From the NCBI GenBank assembly GCA_048594725.1, contig JBMDXA010000164.1:4107-68106 (forward strand): a DNA stretch of 64,000 bases, given 5' to 3'. Source of the stretch: JAFDZV01 sp048594725 (GTDB lineage Bacteria; Bacteroidota; Ignavibacteria; OLB7). This document shows positions 1 through 8,000 of this stretch, piece by piece (the stretch's first letter is position 1; each line of letters starts with the position of its first letter). The position numbers were made by a program, and so were the translations under genes. The notes beneath the pieces are model-generated. The model worked only from the letters and a program-made list of their open reading frames with translations, made no database searches and had not been told where the DNA came from.

Positions 1-174
1 CTTCGCCGGAAGATCGAGGCGATGCGCGCCGTGCCGGCCCCTCCCCCCGCCCCGCAGAAGAAACCGGCCCCCTCGTCGGAATCGACGATCTCGGAAGCGC
101 GGCGGCTCCAGCTTTCGCGCGATAGCGTGGAGCTGCGCCGCAGACTTCAGCAGGACCCAGGGAAGGAAGAGTAG
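1..174 (+). CDS. C-terminal fragment of an unidentified protein (cut by window edge)
   Basis: Frame 1 is open from the first base to a TAG at 172-174, giving 57 residues. The visible tail is Ala/Pro-rich (several PAP repeats) and then strongly charged (SEARRLQLSRDS, ending QQDPGKEE). This looks like a flexible or coiled C-terminal tail rather than a catalytic domain. The start and main domain lie outside the window, so no function can be given. It is read as coding because the frame is open, the composition fits the genome's high-GC coding style and a tiny membrane ORF follows 77 bp downstream. Confidence 0.5.
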   Translation, partial: LRRKIEAMRAVPAPPPAPQKKPAPSSESTISEARRLQLSRDSVELRRRLQQDPGKEE

Positions 175-251
175 GGGAAAAGAAGAGTGGAAGAGATATC
201 GGTGCATTCCGGTTTCTTTTCCACCAACCGTCAACTATCAGCAACTCCCTC

Positions 252-341
252 ATGGAGACCCTGACCACGCTCTCGATTCTCTGGACGGCGATTCTTCTGA
301 TCGCCGGGGTGCTTCTGCTGAGGATCGCCCGGAAGAATTGA
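252..341 (+). CDS. Possible 29-residue single-span membrane peptide
   Basis: ATG at 252, TGA at 339-341. The peptide starts METLTTLSILWTAILLIAG and ends RIARKN: one hydrophobic helix of about 18 residues with a positively charged C-terminus, so it would insert with the N-terminus outside by the positive-inside rule. There is no clear Shine-Dalgarno. A strong hairpin follows 27 bp after the stop, which supports a transcript ending here. It may be a small subunit working with the truncated upstream gene, but the family was not recognised and chance occurrence is possible. Confidence 0.35.
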   Translation: METLTTLSILWTAILLIAGVLLLRIARKN

Positions 342-367
342 ATCGCAATCGCGCACCGAATACAGAA

Positions 368-403
368 CAGCGGCCCGGATGAACTATATCATCCGGGCCG
401 CTG
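368..403. terminator. Perfect 15-bp inverted repeat between convergent genes
   Basis: CAGCGGCCCGGATGA (368-382) and its exact complement (389-403) flank a 6-nt loop. There is no long T-tract on either side. It sits between the plus-strand genes ending at 341 and the minus-strand lipoprotein gene ending at 511, so it probably acts as a bidirectional terminator or mRNA 3'-end stabiliser. Confidence 0.6.
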
Positions 404-510
404 TGCATTACGGCATGTTCCATCACGCCGCGATATCGTATCGCGATGCATTATGAGTCGGCAGAGCGAATCCCTTGTTCTGCATGCTATCGGAATCCGC
501 TCTGAAATCC

Positions 511-1461
511 CTACGGCAATCCGAGCGAACGGCGCAACGAGTCATCGGCAGTGGAGTTGCGGGTCCAGTAATCTATCATCAGTTCGTGGGTGCGCGTGGC
601 CCTGGTGGTAAGCATCTGAGCACGCGGGCCGAACCCATCACGGTAGGTCTCGCTCCAGGAGATGATCCTGAAGGGAAATCGTTTCTCGAACTCGATGGCG
701 AGCGTGCGCTGGGAGCCGGGATATTCGATCGTGTACCGGACAAGTTCCTGGCCGGAGGAATCGGCGCCCAGTTCGGCGAGCGAGGCTCGTGCATCCTCCG
801 CCGCAAGATCGATATGGCGCAGGCGGGAACTCATGGTCCCCGGGATCATCCGGATCTCACCGGTGGGAAGCGTGGATGGGGCAAGCCGGATACGAGTCCA
901 GATCTCATCCTCCAGCATAGCTGGATCGAGCGAGAATTCCCGGTCTCCCTCCTTCTCAAAATAGGAGAATGAGCGCACATCGTACGCGGTGTTCCGAAAA
1001 TTAAGCTGCGTATAGGTATGGCCGCACCACTCCTGCGCCGAGGTAGTCACCTTGAGCGCGGCGGGGCCGGTCCCGACATCCACCGGCGTAAACACCGACG
1101 ACATCATCGAATACGGATAAATACCGGTAGAGAATTTCTTGGTGAAATTCATTTTCAGAACCGGCACCACTTTTTTTCCTGACGGATCGGATTCCAGCTT
1201 CACCTGTTTATCCCCCAGAAAATCCTCCGTCACGAAAATCAGCACGGCATCGCCGTCACGCAGTTCGCCGTAGCGCGCCTGCTGAAGCGCATACCGGGTC
1301 ACCTCCGCCTTCCCCTGATTCCAGTACGCTGAAAATTCGGGCGTGCGCACCACCGGCTTCAGCGCCGCCGCCCTGTCCTGGCTGCCGACATCGGAGCAGG
1401 CCGCCGTGCAGAAGAGGGCGACCCACGCCATCATGGCCGATACAAGCTTGATGATATTCAT
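511..1461 (-). CDS. Conserved Bacteroidota-type lipoprotein (316 aa)
   Basis: The N-terminus MNIIKLVSAMMAWVALF followed by CTAAC is a lipoprotein signal with a lipobox (TAA-C, Cys22), so the mature protein should be lipid-anchored in the cell envelope. The body carries blocks that I recall from a widely conserved Bacteroidota lipoprotein family: YWNQGKAEVTRYALQQARYG, VTEDFL, QEWCGHTYTQLN, WSETYRDGFG, and a C-terminal SLRRSLGLP. Some database entries call this family 'septum formation inhibitor Maf', but it has no Maf pyrophosphatase motifs and that label should not be trusted. Function is unknown. It is followed by its own intergenic hairpin and is not tightly coupled to the M28 gene upstream (158-bp gap). 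Confidence 0.8.
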   Translation of the reverse strand: MNIIKLVSAMMAWVALFCTAACSDVGSQDRAAALKPVVRTPEFSAYWNQGKAEVTRYALQQARYGELRDGDAVLIFVTEDFLGDKQVKLESDPSGKKVVPVLKMNFTKKFSTGIYPYSMMSSVFTPVDVGTGPAALKVTTSAQEWCGHTYTQLNFRNTAYDVRSFSYFEKEGDREFSLDPAMLEDEIWTRIRLAPSTLPTGEIRMIPGTMSSRLRHIDLAAEDARASLAELGADSSGQELVRYTIEYPGSQRTLAIEFEKRFPFRIISWSETYRDGFGPRAQMLTTRATRTHELMIDYWTRNSTADDSLRRSLGLP

Positions 1462-1520
1462 AAGGGAGCAGCGTATTAGTCGATATAGGAAACATGGTTC
1501 GCGGACACCGGGGGAGGCCA

Positions 1521-1568
1521 GTGGCCGGTCTGTGCTTCCAGTTGAACTGGCAACGGGCTACCGGCCAC
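1521..1568. repeat. Nested inverted repeat of the GGCCGGT/ACCGGCC family
   Basis: GTGGCCGGT (1521-1529) is complemented by ACCGGCCAC (1560-1568). Inside lies a second palindrome, CCAGTT-G-AACTGG. Similar TAGTCCGTGGCCGGT-like words occur at 4311-4341, 10251-10280, 16349-16377 and 54591-54620, always intergenic. The copy here lies between the M28 gene end and the lipoprotein gene start on the minus strand. Confidence 0.45.
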
Positions 1569-1580
1569 GGACCGTTTCCC

Positions 1581-1615
1581 CAATCGAACATCCAACATCG
1601 TAGATCGAATATTCC
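1581..1615 (-). repeat. Heptameric GATTTTS-type repeat at the 3' end of the M28 gene
   Basis: Read on the minus strand this is a degenerate array of GAT-starting heptads ending in GATTGGGG. It lies within 40 bp of the M28 stop codon (1619) and in the same orientation as that gene. It is one of about eight such 3'-end arrays in the window. Confidence 0.6.
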
Positions 1616-1618
1616 CCG

Positions 1619-3448
1619 CTACCTGCTTCCCAGCTCCACGGTAGCCTTCATGGTCTCTTCGCCGCGGAGAAATTCCACCTCCACTTTTTCCTTCGGACGG
1701 AACTCGCCGAGCGCGTAGGTGTAATCGTAGATATTATTGATCTCCTTCGGCCCCATCTTCACGATGATATCTCCCTCCTGAAGCCCGGCCTTTGCCGCAG
1801 GTCCCCCCTCGGAAACACCGCTCAGGCGAAGCCCCTTCCCCTCGAAAGCATAATCGGGGATGGTGCCCACATAGACACGGAAACCGGTATTGGCGCGGGT
1901 GGCATTGGTTTCGGTCTTGGTGAACTGAAGGCGCCCGCTGCGGCTTGCGATCCAGTCGGCCGATTCCTGCACCATGCCGAGCACCTTCACCATGCCGTCG
2001 TAATTGATCCTGTCCCAGGTATCGGAGGGACGATGATAATCGGGATGCAGGCCGGTAAAGAAAAAGAGCACCGGAATATCCTTCCGGTAGAAACTCGTAT
2101 GATCGCTCGGGCCGTACCCGTCGCTGATCTGCTTCAGCGTGAAGCGATCCCCCGCGTTCAGCGAATCCATAAGCCCCTTCCAGGAGGGGGAGGTGCCGAT
2201 GCCGTACACCACGAGCGTATTGGAATCCAGCCGGCCGATCATATCCATATTGATCATGGCCGCAACACGGTCGGCCGGGAAACCCTTTTCCGCAACGATG
2301 GCCGACGAGCCCAGCAGCCCCTCCTCCTCGCCGTTGAACGCCATGAAGATGATGGAACGGCCGTTGGAACGGCTCCTGGCATAGTGTTCGGCAAGCAGCA
2401 TCATGCCGGCCGTGCCGGAGGCGTTGTCGTCGGCTCCGTAATGAATCTTCCTCATCTTTCCGGCATACAGCGAGCCCTCCCCGCCATGACCGAGATGATC
2501 GAAATGGGCGCCGACCACCACATACTCATCGCGCAGCTTCGGGTCGTTGCCGGGGAGCACTCCCACAACATTGGGCACCATCTCCCGGGCAAGCTCCACA
2601 TCGGTCTTCAGAATAACCCCGTAGCTGGCCGGAGCAAACGAGGCGGGCTGCTTGGTGGCATCGATAAGCTCCTGAAGCGCCGCGATGGAGCGTCCCTGGG
2701 AATCGCGCAGAGCGGCGAAGACGGAATCGCGCGCGATGGCGGCCACGATGCCGGAGTGGAGAAATCCCCGGTCCAGCGCCGGCTCCTGAAGCGTCCCCTG
2801 CGCCTGCGACGGCGCATCGATAAAGATGATGCCGGCGGCCCCATGCTCGCGCGCCACGATCACCTTCCGGGCATACGATTCCTGGGCGCCGAAATGGCTG
2901 TGGGGATTGCCCGGATCGGGGGAGCCGCGCATCACCAGCACGATCTTGCCGTCGGTGTTCACGCCGGCGTAGTCGTCGTACTTCATCTCCTCGGAGACGA
3001 TGCCGTAGCCCACGAACACCAGATCACCCTTCACCTCGCCGGCCTCGCTGAACCCCATCGGGTTGAAATCCCTGCCGGGCTCCAGGCGTACGGGCTTCTC
3101 CTTCTCCCGCACGATCGTCAGCTCGTTCCCCTTGCCCACCTTCAGTCCCACCGGATAGGAGAACGAATGGGTATAGCCGGAGAAGCCATCGGCGGCCAGC
3201 GGGACCAGCCCGTAGTTCTTGAACTCCCGGATGATATACTCGGCGGCGGTCTTGTTCCCCCCGCTGGCGGTACGGCGTCCTTCGAGTTCTTCGCCGGCCA
3301 GATATTTGATATGGGCAACAAGCCGGTCCTTCCACCATCCGCGTCCGGGATCATTGCCGGAAGGCTGTGCGTGGGCTCCGTGGATGCCCGCCAGGAGCAC
3401 CAACGGGAGCAAGAGGAACCGACGGGGTGTCATACGATTGCGCTGCAT
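1619..3448 (-). CDS. Secreted M28-family zinc aminopeptidase with PA and PDZ domains (609 aa)
   Basis: A cleavable signal peptide (RRFLLLPLVLLAGIHGAHAQ) precedes a PA domain (roughly residues 115-235) and an M28 Zn-peptidase domain (about 285-500). Metal-site motifs are visible: VVVGAHFDHLGHGG (first His/Asp), GADDNASGTAG (bridging Asp), FNGEEEGLLGS (catalytic Glu and Glu ligand), MINMDMIG (Asp ligand) and a late HPDYHRPSDTWD (final His). A PDZ domain follows (about 515-600; GPAAKAGLQEGDIIV). M28 enzymes remove N-terminal residues from peptides; the PDZ probably aids substrate or partner binding in the periplasm or outside. Length and architecture match the M28-PA-PDZ family of Bacteroidota and related phyla. 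ATG at 3448 gives a short basic n-region; Met6 (3433) is an alternative start. No T9SS sorting domain is present. Confidence 0.92.
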   Translation of the reverse strand: MQRNRMTPRRFLLLPLVLLAGIHGAHAQPSGNDPGRGWWKDRLVAHIKYLAGEELEGRRTASGGNKTAAEYIIREFKNYGLVPLAADGFSGYTHSFSYPVGLKVGKGNELTIVREKEKPVRLEPGRDFNPMGFSEAGEVKGDLVFVGYGIVSEEMKYDDYAGVNTDGKIVLVMRGSPDPGNPHSHFGAQESYARKVIVAREHGAAGIIFIDAPSQAQGTLQEPALDRGFLHSGIVAAIARDSVFAALRDSQGRSIAALQELIDATKQPASFAPASYGVILKTDVELAREMVPNVVGVLPGNDPKLRDEYVVVGAHFDHLGHGGEGSLYAGKMRKIHYGADDNASGTAGMMLLAEHYARSRSNGRSIIFMAFNGEEEGLLGSSAIVAEKGFPADRVAAMINMDMIGRLDSNTLVVYGIGTSPSWKGLMDSLNAGDRFTLKQISDGYGPSDHTSFYRKDIPVLFFFTGLHPDYHRPSDTWDRINYDGMVKVLGMVQESADWIASRSGRLQFTKTETNATRANTGFRVYVGTIPDYAFEGKGLRLSGVSEGGPAAKAGLQEGDIIVKMGPKEINNIYDYTYALGEFRPKEKVEVEFLRGEETMKATVELGSR

Positions 3449-3595
3449 GTCGTCTATGCGTTTAAAGCTGATAACTGGAAGAGAGAGTGGGAACCGGCCG
3501 CTGCCGCGCAGCTCCGCGAGCAGGCCAAGATCAGATCCGCACGCCCCGCATGAAGGTCGCGTTCCCGGAATATGATACTATTTCCCCGAAACGAC

Positions 3596-3617
3596 GAAGC
3601 CCCCATGCGGGGGCTTC
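3596..3617. terminator. 9-bp stem hairpin between bcp and the M28 gene
   Basis: GAAGCCCCC (3596-3604), loop ATGC, GGGGGCTTC (3609-3617). It lies between the bcp stop (3800) and the M28 start (3448), so on the minus strand it would terminate bcp transcription and separate the two units. On that strand only a weak T-rich tail follows. Confidence 0.5.
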
Positions 3618-3770
3618 ATCCTTTGAAACGTTTACGCCATCGGAGCCGGGACTCATGCGGCAGCCTTCGTCATACCGCTGCCGCCCCCTGTTCTTCAATC
3701 GCACATCGAAAATGCGGCCAGAGAGCCGGGCCCCTGCGGCAGTAGGCATCATTCCTGCCGCGCTCTTCTT

Positions 3771-3798
3771 CAATCGAAAATCGGCGATCGAAAATCCC
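3771..3798 (-). repeat. Heptameric repeat directly abutting the bcp stop codon
   Basis: On the minus strand it reads GGGGATTTTCGATCG and continues to CGATTTTCGATTG, beginning one base after the bcp stop codon. A second, weaker array lies at 3691-3715. Orientation agrees with bcp transcription, as in the other 3'-end arrays. Confidence 0.65.
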
Positions 3799-3799
3799 C

Positions 3800-4252
3800 T
3801 TACGAGCCTCCCAGCATCTTGATCTCGTTCATCACCTCGGCGGCATGGCCGCGCGGGTTCACCTCTCCCCACACCTTCTTGATCTCTCCCTCGGTATCGA
3901 TCAGATAGGTGATGCGCGACGCGTAGCTCCCCTGGCGGGGGACTTCGTAGGCATCGCAGATGGCGCCGTCGGCATCCACCAGCAGGGGGAAGTTCAGAGA
4001 GAATTTGCTGGTGAAATCCTGGTGCGACTGCTGGTCATCGGTGCTGACGCCGAAGACCACGGCATCCAGCGAATCGTACTCGGGCTTGCTGTCGCGGAAC
4101 TCGCATGCCTCTATGGTGCATCCGGGGGTATCATCCTTCGGATAGAAATAGAGCACGACATTATTTTTTCCATGAAAATCATGGAGCGAAACGGTCTCGC
4201 CACTCGTCGTGGTAGCGGTAAAATCCGGAGCCTTATCACCTGCTTGCAGCAT
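3800..4252 (-). CDS. bcp: Bcp-type thioredoxin-dependent peroxiredoxin
   Basis: A 150-residue cytoplasmic thiol peroxidase of the AhpC/TSA superfamily. It reduces H2O2 and organic hydroperoxides using thioredoxin. The Bcp/PrxQ signature DTPGCTIEACEFRD carries the peroxidatic Cys45 and a resolving Cys50 five residues later, the typical alpha-2 atypical 2-Cys layout. The N-terminal GDKAPDF motif and the length are standard. The start ATG at 4252 is supported by an AGGA about 11 nt upstream. It is monocistronic: about 345 bp of non-coding sequence lies upstream and a hairpin and heptad repeat lie downstream. Confidence 0.95.
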   Translation of the reverse strand: MLQAGDKAPDFTATTTSGETVSLHDFHGKNNVVLYFYPKDDTPGCTIEACEFRDSKPEYDSLDAVVFGVSTDDQQSHQDFTSKFSLNFPLLVDADGAICDAYEVPRQGSYASRITYLIDTEGEIKKVWGEVNPRGHAAEVMNEIKMLGGS

Positions 4253-4597
4253 GAGTATTCCTGTTATGAGTAAGTAGATGCAGCCGGCATTGCGGCGCCG
4301 GCCCGGTAATGGTCCGTGGCCGGTAGTCCGTAGCCGGTCGCTGGATTACGGCGCATTTTTTCACTACCGATGCTTGATACCTGAATATTGCAATATTCGA
4401 ATTTCATTCGCCGGCGCTACTGGCATAGCGCGACAGCATGATTTCCCCGGAATGAATTTTCCCCGGAATTTCAATGCGAATACGTTGCCGCCCCGCATGG
4501 GGTCCGGTTTCCCAGGCACGGACGATGGACTACGAGCCAGGCGCCGCGCCCGAACCGGCGAAATCCCCCTCTATCCGCATTCATCGAAATCCCTTCT
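4253..4597. other. Intergenic region with short repeats, no gene seen
   Basis: It holds a GGTCCGTGGCCGGTAGTCCG block (4311-4341, the family also seen at 1521) and a short direct repeat TTTTCCCCGGAAT near 4440-4470. It should include the minus-strand bcp promoter, but no convincing hexamers were identified. ORFs here lack protein-like composition. Confidence 0.4.
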
Positions 4598-4930
4598 CTA
4601 GTTCTTCCGCCCCGGATGCGGGGCCATCGATACGAGGAGAACAAGAGGAGCGTCGGCATCGTTCCTGACGCCGTGCGGTACTCCCGCACCCGCCACGCAC
4701 CCCTGGCCGGCAGAGAGATGATGTTCCTCCTGGCCGATCAGAAACACGCCCTCTCCCTGAAGCACGAAATAAAGTTTGTCGTTTTCGGCATGGGTATGAG
4801 CCTTCTGTTCGCCGCCGGGCCCGAGCAGATAATAATCCACGAACATCCTGTCGGATTCGAACTGTGTGAATTTTTTCAGCGAGCCCGTTGCATCCGTTTC
4901 CGGAAGCGTCGTGTAACTGTGAATGATCAT
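4598..4930 (-). CDS. Small cupin-domain protein (110 aa)
   Basis: A single conserved beta-barrel of the cupin_2 type. The first cupin motif is visible as GGEQKAHTHAENDKLYFVLQG (G-x5-H-x-H-x3,4-E region) and the second as the PHGVRNDADAPLVLL segment. The His pair and Glu are consistent with a bound metal. Such small cupins are sugar- or metabolite-binding enzymes or sensors; the substrate cannot be told. The start was placed at ATG 4930 (MIIHSYTTLPETD) because the longer reading to 5026 adds 32 residues of non-cupin sequence overlapping the leader of the divergent A2M gene. It is divergent from the A2M gene, with about 110 bp for two promoters. Confidence 0.82.
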   Translation of the reverse strand: MIIHSYTTLPETDATGSLKKFTQFESDRMFVDYYLLGPGGEQKAHTHAENDKLYFVLQGEGVFLIGQEEHHLSAGQGCVAGAGVPHGVRNDADAPLVLLVSMAPHPGRKN

Positions 4931-5040
4931 TACGTGTAGGTTGATTGTCCCATAAAGGCGCGCCGAATCTAGAGAATGAAACAACCGGAGGCAAACGCTG
5001 TCGCCATGGCAGTGCCATCCCGGCAACTCACGAGGTGTGT

Positions 5041-8000
5041 ATGAATATTCTCATTCGGCATATACGAACATGTGCCACGGCCATGCTGGTGCTGGCTTCG
5101 GCGGCGGCCGCGCAGACCACCGGATCGCTCAGCGGCCGGATCTACGATGCAAGCAATGTACCGCTTCAGAGAGCAACGGTACGATTGCTGGGAACCACAA
5201 AGGGGGCCATCACGAAAAACGATGGCAGCTTTCTGATAACCGGCATCCCCGCCGGCCATTACCGGATTCAGATAAGCGCAACGGGCTACCCCTCCAAGGT
5301 GGTGGTCACCCGCATCACCCCCGATCGCACCACCCAGCTCAACGAGGGGTTCTCCCCCTCCTATGCAATGGCCCCCTATGGGGATGAGGTGATCTTTTTC
5401 AATCCCGCCCGGCCGGTGGTCTATCTGCCGTTCCACGCCACCATCGCCGATGCCGCACTCTCGTTGAAAGCCTATCGCCTGGAGGAGACTCTGGAGCCCT
5501 TCCTTGCAGGCCATCCCGGCATGCCGGCGAAGAAACCCGCATCACCGGAGGAAACACCTCGCAAGGGGAACCGCCTGGCCGCGATCTGGGAGTACAACAT
5601 CCCCCCCGGCAGCAGCGGCGGCATCGAGATCCCCGCCCCGATGCGCGAGCCGGGAGTATACGGCGTGGAAGTACGGGATGCTTCGCAGACGCTCCGTAGA
5701 AGTTATACGGTGGTGGTCTCCGAGATCGGTATGATCGTGAAGCAGACAGGGGAAGGCGTTGTGGCGTATCTGGCGAACGCCATCACCGGGGAACGCGAGA
5801 TCGGTTTTCCGGTGACGGCGGCAATCAACGGCACTCCCCTGGGAACCTTCACCAGCCGCGAGGACGGCACCATCACGATTCCGATCGGCACGAAGTATCC
5901 GGCGGCACGCACCATGCTCTTCTACGGCGAGCACGATGGCGATATCCTTCTGCTCACCTCCACCTATAACGGATTGGCAGCCGAGGATCGCTCGCAGATA
6001 TTCCTCCATACCGACAAGCCGGTCTATCGCCCCGAACAGAAGGTGAACTTCCGGGGCATCGCCAGAAAGAGCCGTGGGAGCAACGACTACACCACCGTGA
6101 GCAGCGGCCTGGCGTACGCCGAGATGCACGACTCGCGCGGGAGCACCGTGGCGCGCGATACCGCCACGATATCCGATCTCGGAACCTTCGCCGGATCATT
6201 CCAGCTTGGAGCCGAGCCGCCGCTCGGAGGCTATACCATCACAGCAAGAGTGGCTGGCATGCAGGGAAGCTCCTCCTTTGCGGTAGAGGAATACAAGAAG
6301 CCGGAGTTCGCCGTGGCCGTGGAGATGTCCCGCGCAAGTTTCAAGGCGGGAGAAGCCGTGGAGGCGACCGTCAAGGCACGCTATTTCTTCGGCTCGCCGG
6401 TCTCCCGCGCACAGGTGGAATACAGCGTCTACCGCACCCCGATGCCCGGCTCCGATACTCCGGCTCCGGGATCGGCCGGCGCCGAAAAGCCGAACACGAT
6501 GCTGATACACACCGCCAGAGGCGAACTGAAGGAGGATGGCACCTACGCCATCAGCTATCCCACGTCGAAGGAGGACCGCAGGAACTACACCTACGCGATC
6601 CGCGTCGATGTGGCCGACAACAGCCGCCGCACGGTCAGCGGGAACGGATCGGCCAGCGTCACCCACGGCGACTTCGAGGTGAAGGTGGAGACCGCGCGGA
6701 ATCTCTATATCGCCCCGGACCGGATGGAGGCGGCCGTGCGCATCCGCCGCTTCGACGGAAAGCGCGGAGAGAAGATCCCCTTCATCCTCTCGGCCCGGCG
6801 CATCCGCTGGGAGAAGCTGGATAACGGCACCACTCGCCAGCAGACGGAGATCCTCCGCAATATCGCCGGGGTCACCGATGAGCAGGGGAACGGCACCGTC
6901 GAGATCGGTACGATGGCGGGGGGCTATCTGGAACTGCGCGCGGAGGCCGTCTCCGGCGCCGATACCTCCTCCGGCTTCCGCTATGTCTATTCCTACGACG
7001 GCGTCTTCGACGACTGGAGCATGCCGGGTAACGAAATGCAGATCGTCCCGGAAAAGGAGATCTACAACCCCGGCGAACGTCTCCGGGCGCTGGTGATACC
7101 GCCAACGTCCGGACCCGACCTCTTCATCTCCGCCGAGGGGAGCCGCCTGCACTCGTACCAGGTGCGCCCGGCATTGAACGCTATCATCGTGGATATGCCG
7201 GTGAACGAGGCCCACAGTCCGAATTTTTTCCTGGCAGTGACCGCATTCAGCAACGGACGGCAGATCGACGCCATACGGGAGATTACCGTGCCGGCGGAGC
7301 ATCGCAGGATCGACCTGCGGATCACCACCGACAAGAAGTCCTACAAGCCAGGAGAGAAAGGGCGGTTGATGGTGAGCGCGCGCGACCATCGCGGCCGCCC
7401 GATGCGGGGGGTGGATGTGGCGCTCGCCGGAGTTGATGCATCCATCTATGAGATATCCCCGGACATCACCTCGCCGATGCTGGCGACCTTCTACGCTCCT
7501 CTGGTAAACGCTGTGGCAACCCAGGGGCAGATCGGGCCGGACCAGAAGATCATCAACGACTATCTGAATGCCTACCGCAACCGGAAGGCGAGCGTAGGAA
7601 CCATCGCCTCGACAAGGGTGGGCAACGGCATATCGATCCGTAGCGCACGCGCCAGCGCGGGCGATGAGGTCAGGGAGTTGAACGCAACGGATATCATCGA
7701 GCTTGCGGCCATGCCCGAGGAGGCCATCTATACTACCGCCTCGGCCTCCTCCATCAGAGAAGTCGAGGTACTGAGCTCGGGGTTCGGGGCAGATTACGGA
7801 GATGTGCTCTCAGGCGTTGTTGCGGTCACGAACCGCAGGGCGCCGCCGGTCATCCGCTCCGACTTCAGGGATGTGATGCTCTGGCTCCCCTCGGTCCGCA
7901 CCGACTCCAGGGGAACCGCGGCCGTGGATCTCGCGTTTCCGGACAACCTCACCACCTGGCGTTTCGCGGCGCGGGGAATCGACAGGAACACATCGGTCGG

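Noticed and set aside
511..1461. Annotation of the lipoprotein as a Maf septum-formation inhibitor.
   Set aside because: The name appears in databases for this family, but the protein is an exported lipoprotein without the Maf/HAM1-like nucleotide pyrophosphatase motifs.
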